The notes under the pieces were generated by a model, which was given only the letters and a program-made list of their open reading frames with translations, searched no databases and was not told the origin of the DNA. Source: Phycisphaerae bacterium (GTDB taxonomy: Bacteria; Planctomycetota; Phycisphaerae; FEN-1346; JAACEH01). Taken from it: DNA of 64,000 bases. Positions 1-7,297 of the stretch are shown here, one piece after another; within the stretch, counting starts at the first letter, position 1; each line of letters begins with the position of its first letter. Both the position numbers and the translations under genes were made by a program. The stretch is taken from the NCBI GenBank assembly GCA_012729015.1, contig JAAYDY010000074.1:39257-103256 (forward strand), read 5' to 3'.

Positions 1-813
1 GGCGACCGCGGCATCGAGCGCGTGGCCGGGTGCCTGCCGCCGCACTACTGCCTGCGTGCGGCCGAGGCGCTGTGGGCCTGTCCGCGCGGATGCGTTCTGC
101 TGGCCACCGGGTTTCCCGTCCGGGGCACGTACGAGACGGACGGGCCGATTGCCGCCGTGGGGCTGTATGGGGCCCTGATGCACCTGGGCTTCGAGCCGCA
201 CTTCGTCGCCGCGCCGCCCATCGCCCACGTCCTGGCCGAACGGTACCGTGTGATCGAGTTCCCGATCCTGAGCATGCAGGAGAGCCTCCGCCCGGCGCGG
301 GACCTGCTCGCCGACCGGCGGCCCGTGGCCATGATCTCGATTGAACGTCCGGGCCACGCCGCCGATGGGCGGTGCTACAACATGGCCCACCAGGACATCA
401 GCGACCACGCCGCCAAACTGGGCGTCCTGTTCGACGCGGCCGAGTGCCTGACCATCGGCGTCGGCGACGGCGGCAACGAGATCGGCATGGGCAACGTGCT
501 GGACGCCCTGGCGGGCCTGGAGATACGGCCCTGCGTGGTCCGGGTGACCCACCTCATCGCCGCCACGACGTCGAACTGGGGTGTCTACGGGCTGATGGCC
601 TGCCTGTCGCACCTGAGCGGCCGGCCGTTGCTGGACGATGTGGACGAGCACGCCGTGTTCGATTTCTTCCTGAGCCGCCATGCCGTCGATGGCCGCACCC
701 TGCGGCGCGAAAAGACCGTGGACGGGCACCACCTGGATCGGACGACAGGGATTCTGGGCCAGTTGCGCGAGGTGATCGCCGGCTGGAACGGCCGTCAGGG
801 CCCGACGGCGTAG
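1..813 (+). CDS. D-glutamate cyclase-like protein (DUF4392), 5'-truncated
   Basis: The frame is open from the first base, so the gene begins outside the window; only the last 270 residues are seen. The glycine-rich signature IGVGDGGNEIGMGN (about 454-495) and the sequence around it match the DUF4392 / D-glutamate cyclase C-terminal family, whose characterised animal member converts D-glutamate to 5-oxoproline. No signal peptide can be judged. A T7 tract at 845-851 after a GC-rich stretch may end the transcript. Family assignment is fairly secure. The physiological substrate in this organism is inference; D-amino-acid turnover linked to the cell wall would fit. Confidence 0.75.
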   Translation, partial: GDRGIERVAGCLPPHYCLRAAEALWACPRGCVLLATGFPVRGTYETDGPIAAVGLYGALMHLGFEPHFVAAPPIAHVLAERYRVIEFPILSMQESLRPARDLLADRRPVAMISIERPGHAADGRCYNMAHQDISDHAAKLGVLFDAAECLTIGVGDGGNEIGMGNVLDALAGLEIRPCVVRVTHLIAATTSNWGVYGLMACLSHLSGRPLLDDVDEHAVFDFFLSRHAVDGRTLRREKTVDGHHLDRTTGILGQLREVIAGWNGRQGPTA

Positions 814-964
814 CGCGGCGGAGACCCGCGGCGAGGGGCGAGCCTTTTTTTCTGGCCAAACGGGATCGGGCACCGTACACTGCTCGCTTGCAGGTTCAGG
901 TGCAATACGGTGTTACGCGCCCCGGCGGGGTGCCGACAGACGCTCACGCAAGAGGAGGACGGCA

Positions 965-1945
965 ATGCGATTTCTCGCCTGTGTCAGTGCGATGGTGATG
1001 CTGGTGGTGGCGGTCGGCTGTCAGCAGAAGCAGCCGCCGGCCCCGAAGCCCGAGGCCAAGAGCTTCGTGGTGATTACCCGCTATGCGCCGAACGAAGTGA
1101 CAGCGGCCGCTGAATCGATGAAGGCCAAGCTGGAAGGCACGTCGATCAAGATCGTTTCGGGCGCCACGGCCGAAGAGCAGGTGGCCGCCCTGACGGAAGC
1201 CGCAGCCTCCGACGGCGTGGCCATTGACGCCATCCCGACGCCCGAGGTGGCCGCCGCCATGGCCGCCCTGGCCGCGAAGAAGATTCCCGTGGTGACGTTC
1301 TACAGCGACTGCCCGCCTGTCGCCGGCAACGGCCGCAACACGTTCATCGGTGCCGACCTGGCCTACGTCGGACGCAAGATCGCCGCGACGATGGTCGAGA
1401 AGATCGGCCCGGACGGCGGCCTGGTGGCGGTCATCAGCGCTCCTGAGACGCCCGCGCAGCTGGCCCTGGAAAAGGGGATCGTGCAGTTCCTCGATCAGCC
1501 CAAGTTCTCGGTCAAGGGGCCGGAGCGGGCCAACGCCAGCGAGGGCGGCGTGCAGGCGGCCATTGACAAGGTCATGGCCGAAGAGAGCAGCATCGCCGGT
1601 TGGATTCTCATCAATCCGGCCGCCGAGCCGACCGGCGAGAGCAATCCGCTGGCCAAGCTCGGTGCGGCCCGTGCTGTGCTCCTGACGGGCACGGTCGCCG
1701 GCATGAAGGTGGTGGACGAAAACAAGGTGGTTGTCGCGCCGCAGATGGCCGCCATGGCCCAGATGGCCGTGCGGGTGCTCGACGACATGGCCCGTCGCAA
1801 GACCCTGTTCCCCGAGGTCATGACCGTGGACCCCGACGTCGTGATCCTCAGCAATATGGAGAAGATGACCGAGAAGGTCAAGTCGATCCAGAGCGGGGCG
1901 ACCCTGGTCCCCGTTTACCCGGATAATCCGAAGGATCGCCGCTGA
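965..1945 (+). CDS. Periplasmic binding lipoprotein (sugar-ABC type)
   Basis: This 326-residue protein starts with a lipoprotein-like signal: a short charged start, a hydrophobic stretch and Cys19 in AVGC, followed by a Gln/Pro/Lys-rich linker. The rest reads as a type I periplasmic binding fold of the Peripla_BP_4 kind (ribose/xylose binding proteins): alternating beta-alpha units, a conserved-looking PVVTFYSDCP segment, and a late helix ending in VDPDVVILSN. No permease or ATPase gene is adjacent, so the ligand cannot be inferred. It could be a sensor or orphan binding protein. The start is set by an AGGAGG ribosome-binding site just upstream. A perfect 10-bp hairpin with a T-rich tail follows the gene. 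Confidence 0.7.
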   Translation: MRFLACVSAMVMLVVAVGCQQKQPPAPKPEAKSFVVITRYAPNEVTAAAESMKAKLEGTSIKIVSGATAEEQVAALTEAAASDGVAIDAIPTPEVAAAMAALAAKKIPVVTFYSDCPPVAGNGRNTFIGADLAYVGRKIAATMVEKIGPDGGLVAVISAPETPAQLALEKGIVQFLDQPKFSVKGPERANASEGGVQAAIDKVMAEESSIAGWILINPAAEPTGESNPLAKLGAARAVLLTGTVAGMKVVDENKVVVAPQMAAMAQMAVRVLDDMARRKTLFPEVMTVDPDVVILSNMEKMTEKVKSIQSGATLVPVYPDNPKDRR

Positions 1946-1987
1946 ACGTGTCGCACCGTCCCGGTGCGATTCCGGACGTATTCGAGC

Positions 1988-2028
1988 CACTCCGCCGCAG
2001 CCGGCAGGCCACGGCGGAGTGCTTCTTT
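1988..2028 (+). terminator. Rho-independent terminator after the binding-protein gene
   Basis: A perfect 10-bp inverted repeat (CACTCCGCCG at 1988-1997, CGGCGGAGTG at 2012-2021) encloses a 14-base loop and is followed by the T-rich CTTCTTTCC. It separates the binding-protein gene from the purF promoter. Confidence 0.7.
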
Positions 2029-2071
2029 CCGGGCCGAGGGTCGATCGGGCTGAATCCCTCGTTCGTGCACG

Positions 2072-2100
2072 TTGACCGCCCGGCCGGGGGCCGATACAAT
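2072..2100 (+). promoter_or_regulatory. Sigma-70 type promoter of purF
   Basis: TTGACC (2072-2077) and TACAAT (2095-2100) are separated by 17 bp. Transcription would begin near 2107, leaving a leader of about 85 bases before the GTG start of purF. This excludes the upstream in-frame TTG at 2072 as a start, because it is the -35 box itself. Confidence 0.7.
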
Positions 2101-2191
2101 GTGTTGGATCTGTGGCCGATCCGATGCCTGCCCGGGACATCCTTTGGCCGATGCCAGTGGCACAGGCCCCTGCGACGAGGACCAACCGTCC

Positions 2192-3604
2192 GTGACCGAG
2201 AAGAGAGAGTACTGTGGACTGTTTGGGGTGTTCGGACACCCGGACGCCGTGGAGCGGGTGTACCTGGGGCTGTTCGCCCTTCAGCATCGCGGCCAGGAAA
2301 GCGCCGGCATCGCCTCGACCGACGGCTCTACCATCAAGCACCACGTCGGCATGGGCCTGGTGCGCGACGTCTTCACCCGGCCCGATCTGGAGGCCCTTCG
2401 CAATCGTGCCGCCATCGGCCACGTGCGCTACAGCACCACCGGCTCCAGCCGCGTCGAAAACGCCCAACCCATGGTCGTTCGCTATAGCCGCGGGCCTGTG
2501 GCCGTCGCCCACAACGGCAACCTGACCAACGCGCGGCTCCTGCGTGACGAGTTCGAGGCGCGCGGCTCTATCTTCCGCACCACCAACGACACCGAGGTCA
2601 TCGTCCACCTGCTTGCCGGCGTGGCCTCGCAGAACCTCGCCGACCCGTACGCCTACGTCCTGGACCGCCTCGAAGGGGCCTACAGCCTCCTGATCCTCGC
2701 CCCCGACCGCCTCATCGCCGCATGCGACCCGTACAAGCTGCGGCCGCTGTCGCTCGGACGCCTCGGCGACGCCTATGTCGTCAGCAGCGAGACTTGCGCC
2801 TTCGACATGCTCAACATCACGCGCGTCCGCGACATCGAACCCGGCGAAATCCTCCACATCACCGAGGCCGGCCTGCGGTCCAGCACCTACTGCCACCCGG
2901 ATCGCGTGCGACCGTCGCACTGCATCTTCGAGCACATCTACTTCTCGCGGCCCGACTCCTACGTCTTCGGCGACTCGGTCCACGCCGTGCGCCGCAACCT
3001 CGGGCGCCAGCTTGCCCGCGAGCACCCGACCGAGGCCGACGTCGTCGTGGCCATTCCCGACACCGGCCACTCGGCCGCTGTCGGCTACGCCCTCGAAAGC
3101 AACATCCCGCTGGATATCGGCTTCATCCGAAGCCACTACGTCGGCCGCACGTTCATCCAGCCCAGCCAGGCGGACCGGGCCTCCAGCGTCCAGGTGAAGC
3201 TGAACATCATGCGCGAGGTCGTCGAAGGCAAGCGCATCGTCGTGATCGAAGACTCCGTGGTTCGCGGCACGACGACACGCGGCAAGATGGAAGCCCTGCG
3301 TGCCGCCGGGGCCAGGGAAATCCACCTGCGCGTCAGCAGCCCGCCCGTGCGCCACCCGTGCTTCTACGGCATCGATTTCCCGACGTCCAACGAGCTGATC
3401 GCCTCGGGCCGCACACCCAAGGAAATCGCCGACTTCCTCGGCATCGACTCCATCGGGTACCTCTCGGTCCCGGGCACCCTCTCGTGCGTCAGCCGCCCGC
3501 CGAGCCACTACTGCACCGCCTGCTTCACCGGCCGCTACCCCGTCCCCATCGGCGCCCACATGGGCAAGTACGCTATGGAGCGTCACCAGCTCTCGATGTT
3601 CTGA
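2192..3604 (+). CDS. purF: Amidophosphoribosyltransferase
   Basis: This enzyme transfers the amide of glutamine to PRPP, the first committed step of purine synthesis. The GTG start at 2192 gives a 470-residue protein with a seven-residue propeptide before the N-terminal nucleophile Cys8 (CGLFGVFGHP). An AGGA box lies about 10 bases upstream. The glutaminase half shows NGNLTNA, and the PRPP site is VVIEDSVVRGTTTR. Four cysteines match the [4Fe-4S] ligands of the Bacillus subtilis type: SHCIFEH, RHPCFYG and the pair in HYCTACFTG. It is therefore an iron-sulfur, oxygen-sensitive type of PurF. No other pur genes are adjacent apart from the PurM-like gene about 2.7 kb downstream. Confidence 0.97.
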   Translation: MTEKREYCGLFGVFGHPDAVERVYLGLFALQHRGQESAGIASTDGSTIKHHVGMGLVRDVFTRPDLEALRNRAAIGHVRYSTTGSSRVENAQPMVVRYSRGPVAVAHNGNLTNARLLRDEFEARGSIFRTTNDTEVIVHLLAGVASQNLADPYAYVLDRLEGAYSLLILAPDRLIAACDPYKLRPLSLGRLGDAYVVSSETCAFDMLNITRVRDIEPGEILHITEAGLRSSTYCHPDRVRPSHCIFEHIYFSRPDSYVFGDSVHAVRRNLGRQLAREHPTEADVVVAIPDTGHSAAVGYALESNIPLDIGFIRSHYVGRTFIQPSQADRASSVQVKLNIMREVVEGKRIVVIEDSVVRGTTTRGKMEALRAAGAREIHLRVSSPPVRHPCFYGIDFPTSNELIASGRTPKEIADFLGIDSIGYLSVPGTLSCVSRPPSHYCTACFTGRYPVPIGAHMGKYAMERHQLSMF

Positions 3605-3634
3605 GCGACCGCCCCGCGCGGCAGAAGGGTTGCC

Positions 3635-4405
3635 ATGATCACGTTGCGTGCGCGGTACTACAGCCGTTTTCCCGGCGGCGGGATCGAGCCGTTGGAGACT
3701 CACGGCCGCTACGAGACCGTCTGCTGGAACGTGTCGCTGCGGGAGACGGCCCTGGTGTGTCTGGACGTGTGGGACCGCGACGCACAGCGCGACCTGCACG
3801 CCGAGGACGACCGCGTGACCGTCGAGCGGATCGTCCCCGTGCTGAACGCGAGCCGCGCCGCCGGGCTCACCGTGATCCATGCCCCGGCGCCGCCCATCGC
3901 CCGCCGCCATGCCAACTACGTCGGCGGCTGTGCCGTGTCGCCGGCCGTGACGCCATGGCCGCCGCAGGACTTCCGCCGGCGACAGGGCGCCTATGCGGCT
4001 CTCACGCGCCCGGACGACCAGCGGCGGCTGGACGCCTGGAAGGCGCTGGAGTCCGCCGACTTCCACCCGCAGGTGCGGCCGCAGGGGGCCGAACCCGTGA
4101 TCGCCACCGGCGACGAGCTGCACCGCCTCTGCCAGGAGCGCCGCCTGCTGCACCTGGTCTACGTGGGGTTCCACACGCCCGGTTGTATGACCGGCCGCAA
4201 CTATGGGCTCGTGGCGATGCAGGCCCGCGGGTACACCGTCATCCTGCTCCGCGACTGCACCAACGGCATGGAAACGAACGAGACGCTTCCCACGCGAACC
4301 TGCCTGCGCGGCAGCGTGGCCTTCCTCGAACAGACCGGCATCCTGACGATGACCGGCGACGAGTTCGCCGCAGCCCTGGCGACGACCCGAGCCCCCGGCG
4401 CGTGA
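3635..4405 (+). CDS. Isochorismatase-family cysteine hydrolase
   Basis: This 256-residue protein begins 30 bases after purF and may be co-transcribed with it. The isochorismatase-like fold is indicated by the LDVWD motif (catalytic Asp44) and the TPGCMTGRNYG segment (nucleophile Cys184), followed by the helix and strand typical of nicotinamidase and N-carbamoylsarcosine amidohydrolase relatives. The third residue of the usual triad, a lysine between them, cannot be placed confidently, so activity is not assured. The N-terminal 35 residues are longer than in most family members. Substrate unknown; amide hydrolysis is the family expectation. Confidence 0.75.
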   Translation: MITLRARYYSRFPGGGIEPLETHGRYETVCWNVSLRETALVCLDVWDRDAQRDLHAEDDRVTVERIVPVLNASRAAGLTVIHAPAPPIARRHANYVGGCAVSPAVTPWPPQDFRRRQGAYAALTRPDDQRRLDAWKALESADFHPQVRPQGAEPVIATGDELHRLCQERRLLHLVYVGFHTPGCMTGRNYGLVAMQARGYTVILLRDCTNGMETNETLPTRTCLRGSVAFLEQTGILTMTGDEFAAALATTRAPGA

Positions 4406-4436
4406 CCGCCATCCCGCGCCGCACCGGCCATTCCCC

Positions 4437-4482
4437 CCCGCTCCCCCTTGCCGCCCTCGCGCGGCCGGTCTATACTCTGGAG
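4437..4482 (+). repeat. 46-bp promoter-bearing direct repeat, copy A
   Basis: This segment matches 6234-6279 at 42 of 46 positions without gaps. It contains TTGCCG (4448-4453) and TATACT (4471-4476) with a 17-bp spacer, a good sigma-70 promoter. Copy A could drive the gene at 4707 after a leader of about 220 bases; copy B drives the PurM-like gene. The two copies bracket about 1.8 kb holding the AT-richer orphan gene and the RAYT remnant. Confidence 0.75.
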
Positions 4483-4706
4483 CGTGTGGGGCGAGCTCGG
4501 CGGACCCACCCCACGGGCTGTCAACCTGGCGGCGGCACCGGAGCCACCGCTGAGGCAACGGTGACCGGTACGGGGTTCCAGGACGCCACAAGCACGCTGC
4601 CATTGGAAAGGATATGGAAGGGGCCACGTACGCCCCAATGGACAGCTTGGTCTCATTTGCTCAAAGCGGCTAACGACTCCAGCCAGAATGAAATGGAGGA
4701 ACCGTA
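4483..4706 (+). other. Long leader with degenerate REP and nested hairpin
   Basis: About 220 non-coding bases lie between promoter copy A and the orphan gene. At 4484-4516 the sequence GTGGGG ... GGACCCACC resembles the CCGTAGGG palindrome family in degraded form. At 4600-4641, CCATTGG and CCAATGG enclose an inner GGGGC/GCCCC stem. No known riboswitch class was recognised. Function unknown. Confidence 0.35.
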
Positions 4707-5933
4707 ATGAGATATAGGGGGACGTACTATATCGTGGCGAGCCTTCTGTGTTGTGCTGGTGTTACGGCAGCGCACGATCCGGCTGCTGAAAATCCGCGAC
4801 CGATTTGTCTGTTCCAACAAGACGGACACTATGTTGTCGTAGGCTGGAAGCCGGCGATGGTTAATGCCCAAGGTCGGCCTCCAAGAATCATATCGCTTCC
4901 CCCACTGAAGGCGCTTCCCTCGAGCACTATCAAACATCTGGAGACTCTTCCGGAATATGCGGACACGCTGCGCAAGTTTCCAGAATTGGCGAGGCGGCAA
5001 CGTCAGTTGGACGACAGCGCCCCTTATCAAAAAGCTCCACTCTACCAGATGTTTGAATGTTGGATTGAAAAGCAATACGATAAGGATTACTATGAGATGA
5101 ACGCAGAGGGGGAGGTGGACAAGAGTCGTTTGGGCACACTAACACTCGAGCCCCATGGTATGCCCCCGATGGGGGTACTGATCCCGAACTACAAGCAGCC
5201 TGAAGCCGATCTAGTCAAACCGGTCCTCTTCTGCATTGAGGGCCGGTTCTATTCGGTTTATGGAGACTGCCAGGTGGCCGGGCATGTGCCCATTAAAGGT
5301 TATCCCGATGACTTAGCTGCGCTACGATATGCCGGCAATTCTCTTTATGCCTGTAGCAAAGAGCTGTCGCCGCCGCTTCAGTCATGCGGCGTTGGTAAGG
5401 ACGGGGTGATCTGGCTGGCCGATTTGGAAGGACACGTGGCGTTCTTCAGGACGAAGTCCACGGACTTCATTCGGTCATGCACTGCAATTGCAGGGGCCGT
5501 TCGGTTGTTGATTCCGCGAGATAACCGGACCGACTCGGTCTTTGCCTTCGATACTGAAAAGAAGGTCTTTCGAGAGTACCAGGTCGCCATCGGGGAGAAG
5601 GTTGTAGTTACTCCAGCTACTCTTACGTTGCCGTCCGACGCTGGGCAGGTGCTGTACAGTGATGCCGAGCAAGTAGTCTTTCTTGCGGCCGATCGGGTCG
5701 TAGTTCAGCCCCGCAAAGTTGGAGAGAAAGAGCGTGCCCTATCCCTCGGTCTAGGCAAGAATGAAAAGGTGTGGGAGGGACTATGCCTGCCCAAGACGAA
5801 GGAGGTCGCCATGCTGGTCGGGCCTGCCCTACAGTTATCAGAGAAACTGCCCGAGTACTCGAAACTCAGTGAGACGAACAAGAGTTGGGACAACATGCGA
5901 TTGCACGTTGTGAAGCTCCTCGCCGATAAATAG
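4707..5933 (+). CDS. Exported hypothetical protein, compositionally atypical
   Basis: I do not recognise this 408-residue protein. It starts with a plausible signal peptide (MRYRGTYYIVASLLCCAGVTAA) and has no further membrane segments. The body alternates short beta-rich stretches such as GRFYSVYGDCQ, GVIWLADLEGHV, SVFAFDTEKKVF and VLYSDAEQVVFLAADRVVV, which suggests a beta-propeller-like fold; this is inference. An AATGGAGGA ribosome-binding site precedes the ATG. Its base composition is close to half G+C, clearly lower than the neighbouring genes, with many A/T-ending codons. It lies between two copies of a promoter repeat and next to a transposase remnant, so recent acquisition is likely. 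Confidence 0.7.
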   Translation: MRYRGTYYIVASLLCCAGVTAAHDPAAENPRPICLFQQDGHYVVVGWKPAMVNAQGRPPRIISLPPLKALPSSTIKHLETLPEYADTLRKFPELARRQRQLDDSAPYQKAPLYQMFECWIEKQYDKDYYEMNAEGEVDKSRLGTLTLEPHGMPPMGVLIPNYKQPEADLVKPVLFCIEGRFYSVYGDCQVAGHVPIKGYPDDLAALRYAGNSLYACSKELSPPLQSCGVGKDGVIWLADLEGHVAFFRTKSTDFIRSCTAIAGAVRLLIPRDNRTDSVFAFDTEKKVFREYQVAIGEKVVVTPATLTLPSDAGQVLYSDAEQVVFLAADRVVVQPRKVGEKERALSLGLGKNEKVWEGLCLPKTKEVAMLVGPALQLSEKLPEYSKLSETNKSWDNMRLHVVKLLADK

Positions 5934-5962
5934 GCTGTCTCGGAAAACGGTCATGATAGAGC

Positions 5963-5992
5963 CGGTAGGGTGGGTCCACCGGACCCACGAGG
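5963..5992 (+). repeat. REP-like palindrome (head + GTGGGTCC stem)
   Basis: The head GGTAGG is followed by perfectly paired arms GTGGGTCC (5970-5977) and GGACCCAC (5981-5988) around a three-base loop. It lies 5' of the RAYT remnant and is the mirror image of the element at 6148-6177. Confidence 0.75.
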
Positions 5993-6006
5993 GACGCTGC
6001 ATTCTC

Positions 6007-6120
6007 ATGGCGAGTTATCGGCAGGCTTTCGTGCCGGGTGGCACGTTCCTTTTCACGGCGGTGCCCCTTGACCGGCGAGCGATGCTGGCCACGGCGGCGC
6101 CCCTGCGTCTGCTCGGTTGA
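6007..6120 (+). pseudogene. Remnant of a REP-associated tyrosine transposase (RAYT, IS200/Y1-like)
   Basis: A 37-codon frame starts with SYRQAFVPGGTFLFTAV, which closely resembles the N-terminal signature of RAYT proteins (YRR-x-FVPGGTYFFTV). The reading then loses similarity and stops. A complete RAYT has about 150-200 residues, including a HUH motif and a catalytic tyrosine; none of these is present. The fragment sits between two inverted CCGTAGGG-type palindromes (5963-5992 and 6148-6177), the arrangement expected for a RAYT gene and its REP substrates. It is too short to be functional and is probably the product of an internal deletion. Confidence 0.72.
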
Positions 6121-6147
6121 ACTGTCCGGGGCTACGCGGCTCGTTCC

Positions 6148-6177
6148 GCGTGGGTCCGGTGGACCCACCCTACGGGT
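6148..6177 (-). repeat. REP-like palindrome, inverted partner of 5963-5992
   Basis: Read on the minus strand, the head CCGTAGG is followed by arms GTGGGTCC and GGACCCAC (6150-6157 and 6161-6168 on the plus strand) with a three-base loop. Together with the copy at 5963 it forms an inverted pair around the RAYT remnant. Confidence 0.75.
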
Positions 6178-6233
6178 CGCCCCGAGGGCACCTCACAGAA
6201 CACATGATACGCCATCCTTGAAGCTACCCGCCG

Positions 6234-6279
6234 CCCGCTCCCCCTTGCCGCGGCCGCGCGGGCGGTCTATACTCTGGAG
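6234..6279 (+). promoter_or_regulatory. 46-bp direct repeat copy B; promoter of the PurM-like gene
   Basis: TTGCCG (6245-6250) and TATACT (6268-6273) are 17 bp apart. Transcription would begin near 6280, about 27 bases before the ATG at 6307. The segment is 42/46 identical to 4437-4482. Confidence 0.75.
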
Positions 6280-6306
6280 GCCGAATGTCGCCGACAGAGG
6301 GCCGAT

Positions 6307-7278
6307 ATGACCACATCACGAGCCAGGCGAACTCACGGGTTGCGCGTGCTGCCGGGCGGAGGCGACCTGGCGGTCCGGGTGTCGCTCGACTACGAGCAGA
6401 CGCTGTTCCGTCGCAACTATCGCCGCCCGGTGCTGGTCGCAGCCGCGGTGACGGCCGAGGCCGAGGACGTGGCGCGATGGTCGGCGGCCGGGGCGCTCGA
6501 TCTGCTCGGCGCCGACGTGGCGGCGCGGGCACTCAACCGAATCGCCGCCGAAGGGGCCGAGCCGCTCATGCTCCAGGCCATTGTCCGCGGCGGCCGGGGC
6601 GATGACGCCCGACGGGCCACCGACGGCATGGCCGAGGCGTGTCTGGCGGCCGATTGCGCGTTCATCGACGAGCTGCTGCCTGCCCAGGCCGGGCAGGGCG
6701 GGGGCGAGTTGCTGACGGTCATGGCCGCGGCGACCGGCGTCGTCGAGAAGAGCCGCATGATGGACGTTCGCCGCTTCGAGCCGGGCGACGCCGTGCTGGC
6801 CATCGGCAGCGACCGCCTGTGGCCCGACACGCTCGACCCGGCGCGCCAGGCGCTGCGAACGGCCGCCCCCGACAAGCCCCTGGGCGACCTGGGTTACACG
6901 GCGGCCGAGGCGTTGGTGCGGCCGGCCCCGGTCCTGGCCGGAAGCCTTCAGCAGGTGCTTCGCCAGTACCACGTCAAGCGCGTCGTCCACGCCATGACGC
7001 CGGTCGAGGCCGACGGCCTTGCGGCGGCGCTGGAGCGCCTGACGGCCGGCCGATTCGAGGTTCGCCGCGGCAAGCCGCGACGTGCGTACTCGGCGCTGAT
7101 GGCGGCGTTGGATTTGCCCGAATCCGTCGAGGGCGCCGACGAAGGGCACTTGGCGGGCATCGGGTTCCTGATGGTCGCCGGCAGCCCGTTTGCCGCGGCC
7201 ATCGCACGCCGCCTGCGGCGCGCGGGCCATCCGGTGTACCAGTTCGGCCGCCTGGCCGAGGCGGCTTCGCATTCGTGA
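6307..7278 (+). CDS. Divergent PurM-like (AIR synthase-related) protein
   Basis: The 323-residue protein aligns in layout with phosphoribosylformylglycinamidine cyclo-ligase. It has a segment like 'GTDVVAMSVNDL..GAEPL' (here LGADVAARALNRIAAEGAEPLML), the ATDGMAEACLAADCAFID helix-strand, and GVVEKSRMMDVRRFEPGDAVLAIGSD. The conserved PurM GGETAEMPGMY loop is replaced by DELLPAQAGQGGGELLTVMA, and the N-terminal ATP-site region is poorly kept. It is therefore either a fast-evolving PurM or a paralogue with another role. An AGAGGG box lies five bases before the ATG. asnB follows after 19 bases, so the two are probably one operon. Confidence 0.65.
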   Translation: MTTSRARRTHGLRVLPGGGDLAVRVSLDYEQTLFRRNYRRPVLVAAAVTAEAEDVARWSAAGALDLLGADVAARALNRIAAEGAEPLMLQAIVRGGRGDDARRATDGMAEACLAADCAFIDELLPAQAGQGGGELLTVMAAATGVVEKSRMMDVRRFEPGDAVLAIGSDRLWPDTLDPARQALRTAAPDKPLGDLGYTAAEALVRPAPVLAGSLQQVLRQYHVKRVVHAMTPVEADGLAAALERLTAGRFEVRRGKPRRAYSALMAALDLPESVEGADEGHLAGIGFLMVAGSPFAAAIARRLRRAGHPVYQFGRLAEAASHS

Positions 7279-7297
7279 CGTGTCCCCGGGGAAGACC

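Noticed and set aside
2072..2191. Upstream TTG start for purF
   Set aside because: This codon is the -35 box of the predicted promoter, and it would put 47 extra residues before the essential N-terminal cysteine.
944..4627. A 1227-codon minus-strand frame across the binding protein, purF and isochorismatase genes
   Set aside because: It is antisense to three well-identified genes and has no start signal or family features.
4483..4706. Riboswitch in the leader of the orphan gene
   Set aside because: Nested hairpins exist but match no class known to me; part of the sequence is better explained as a decayed REP.
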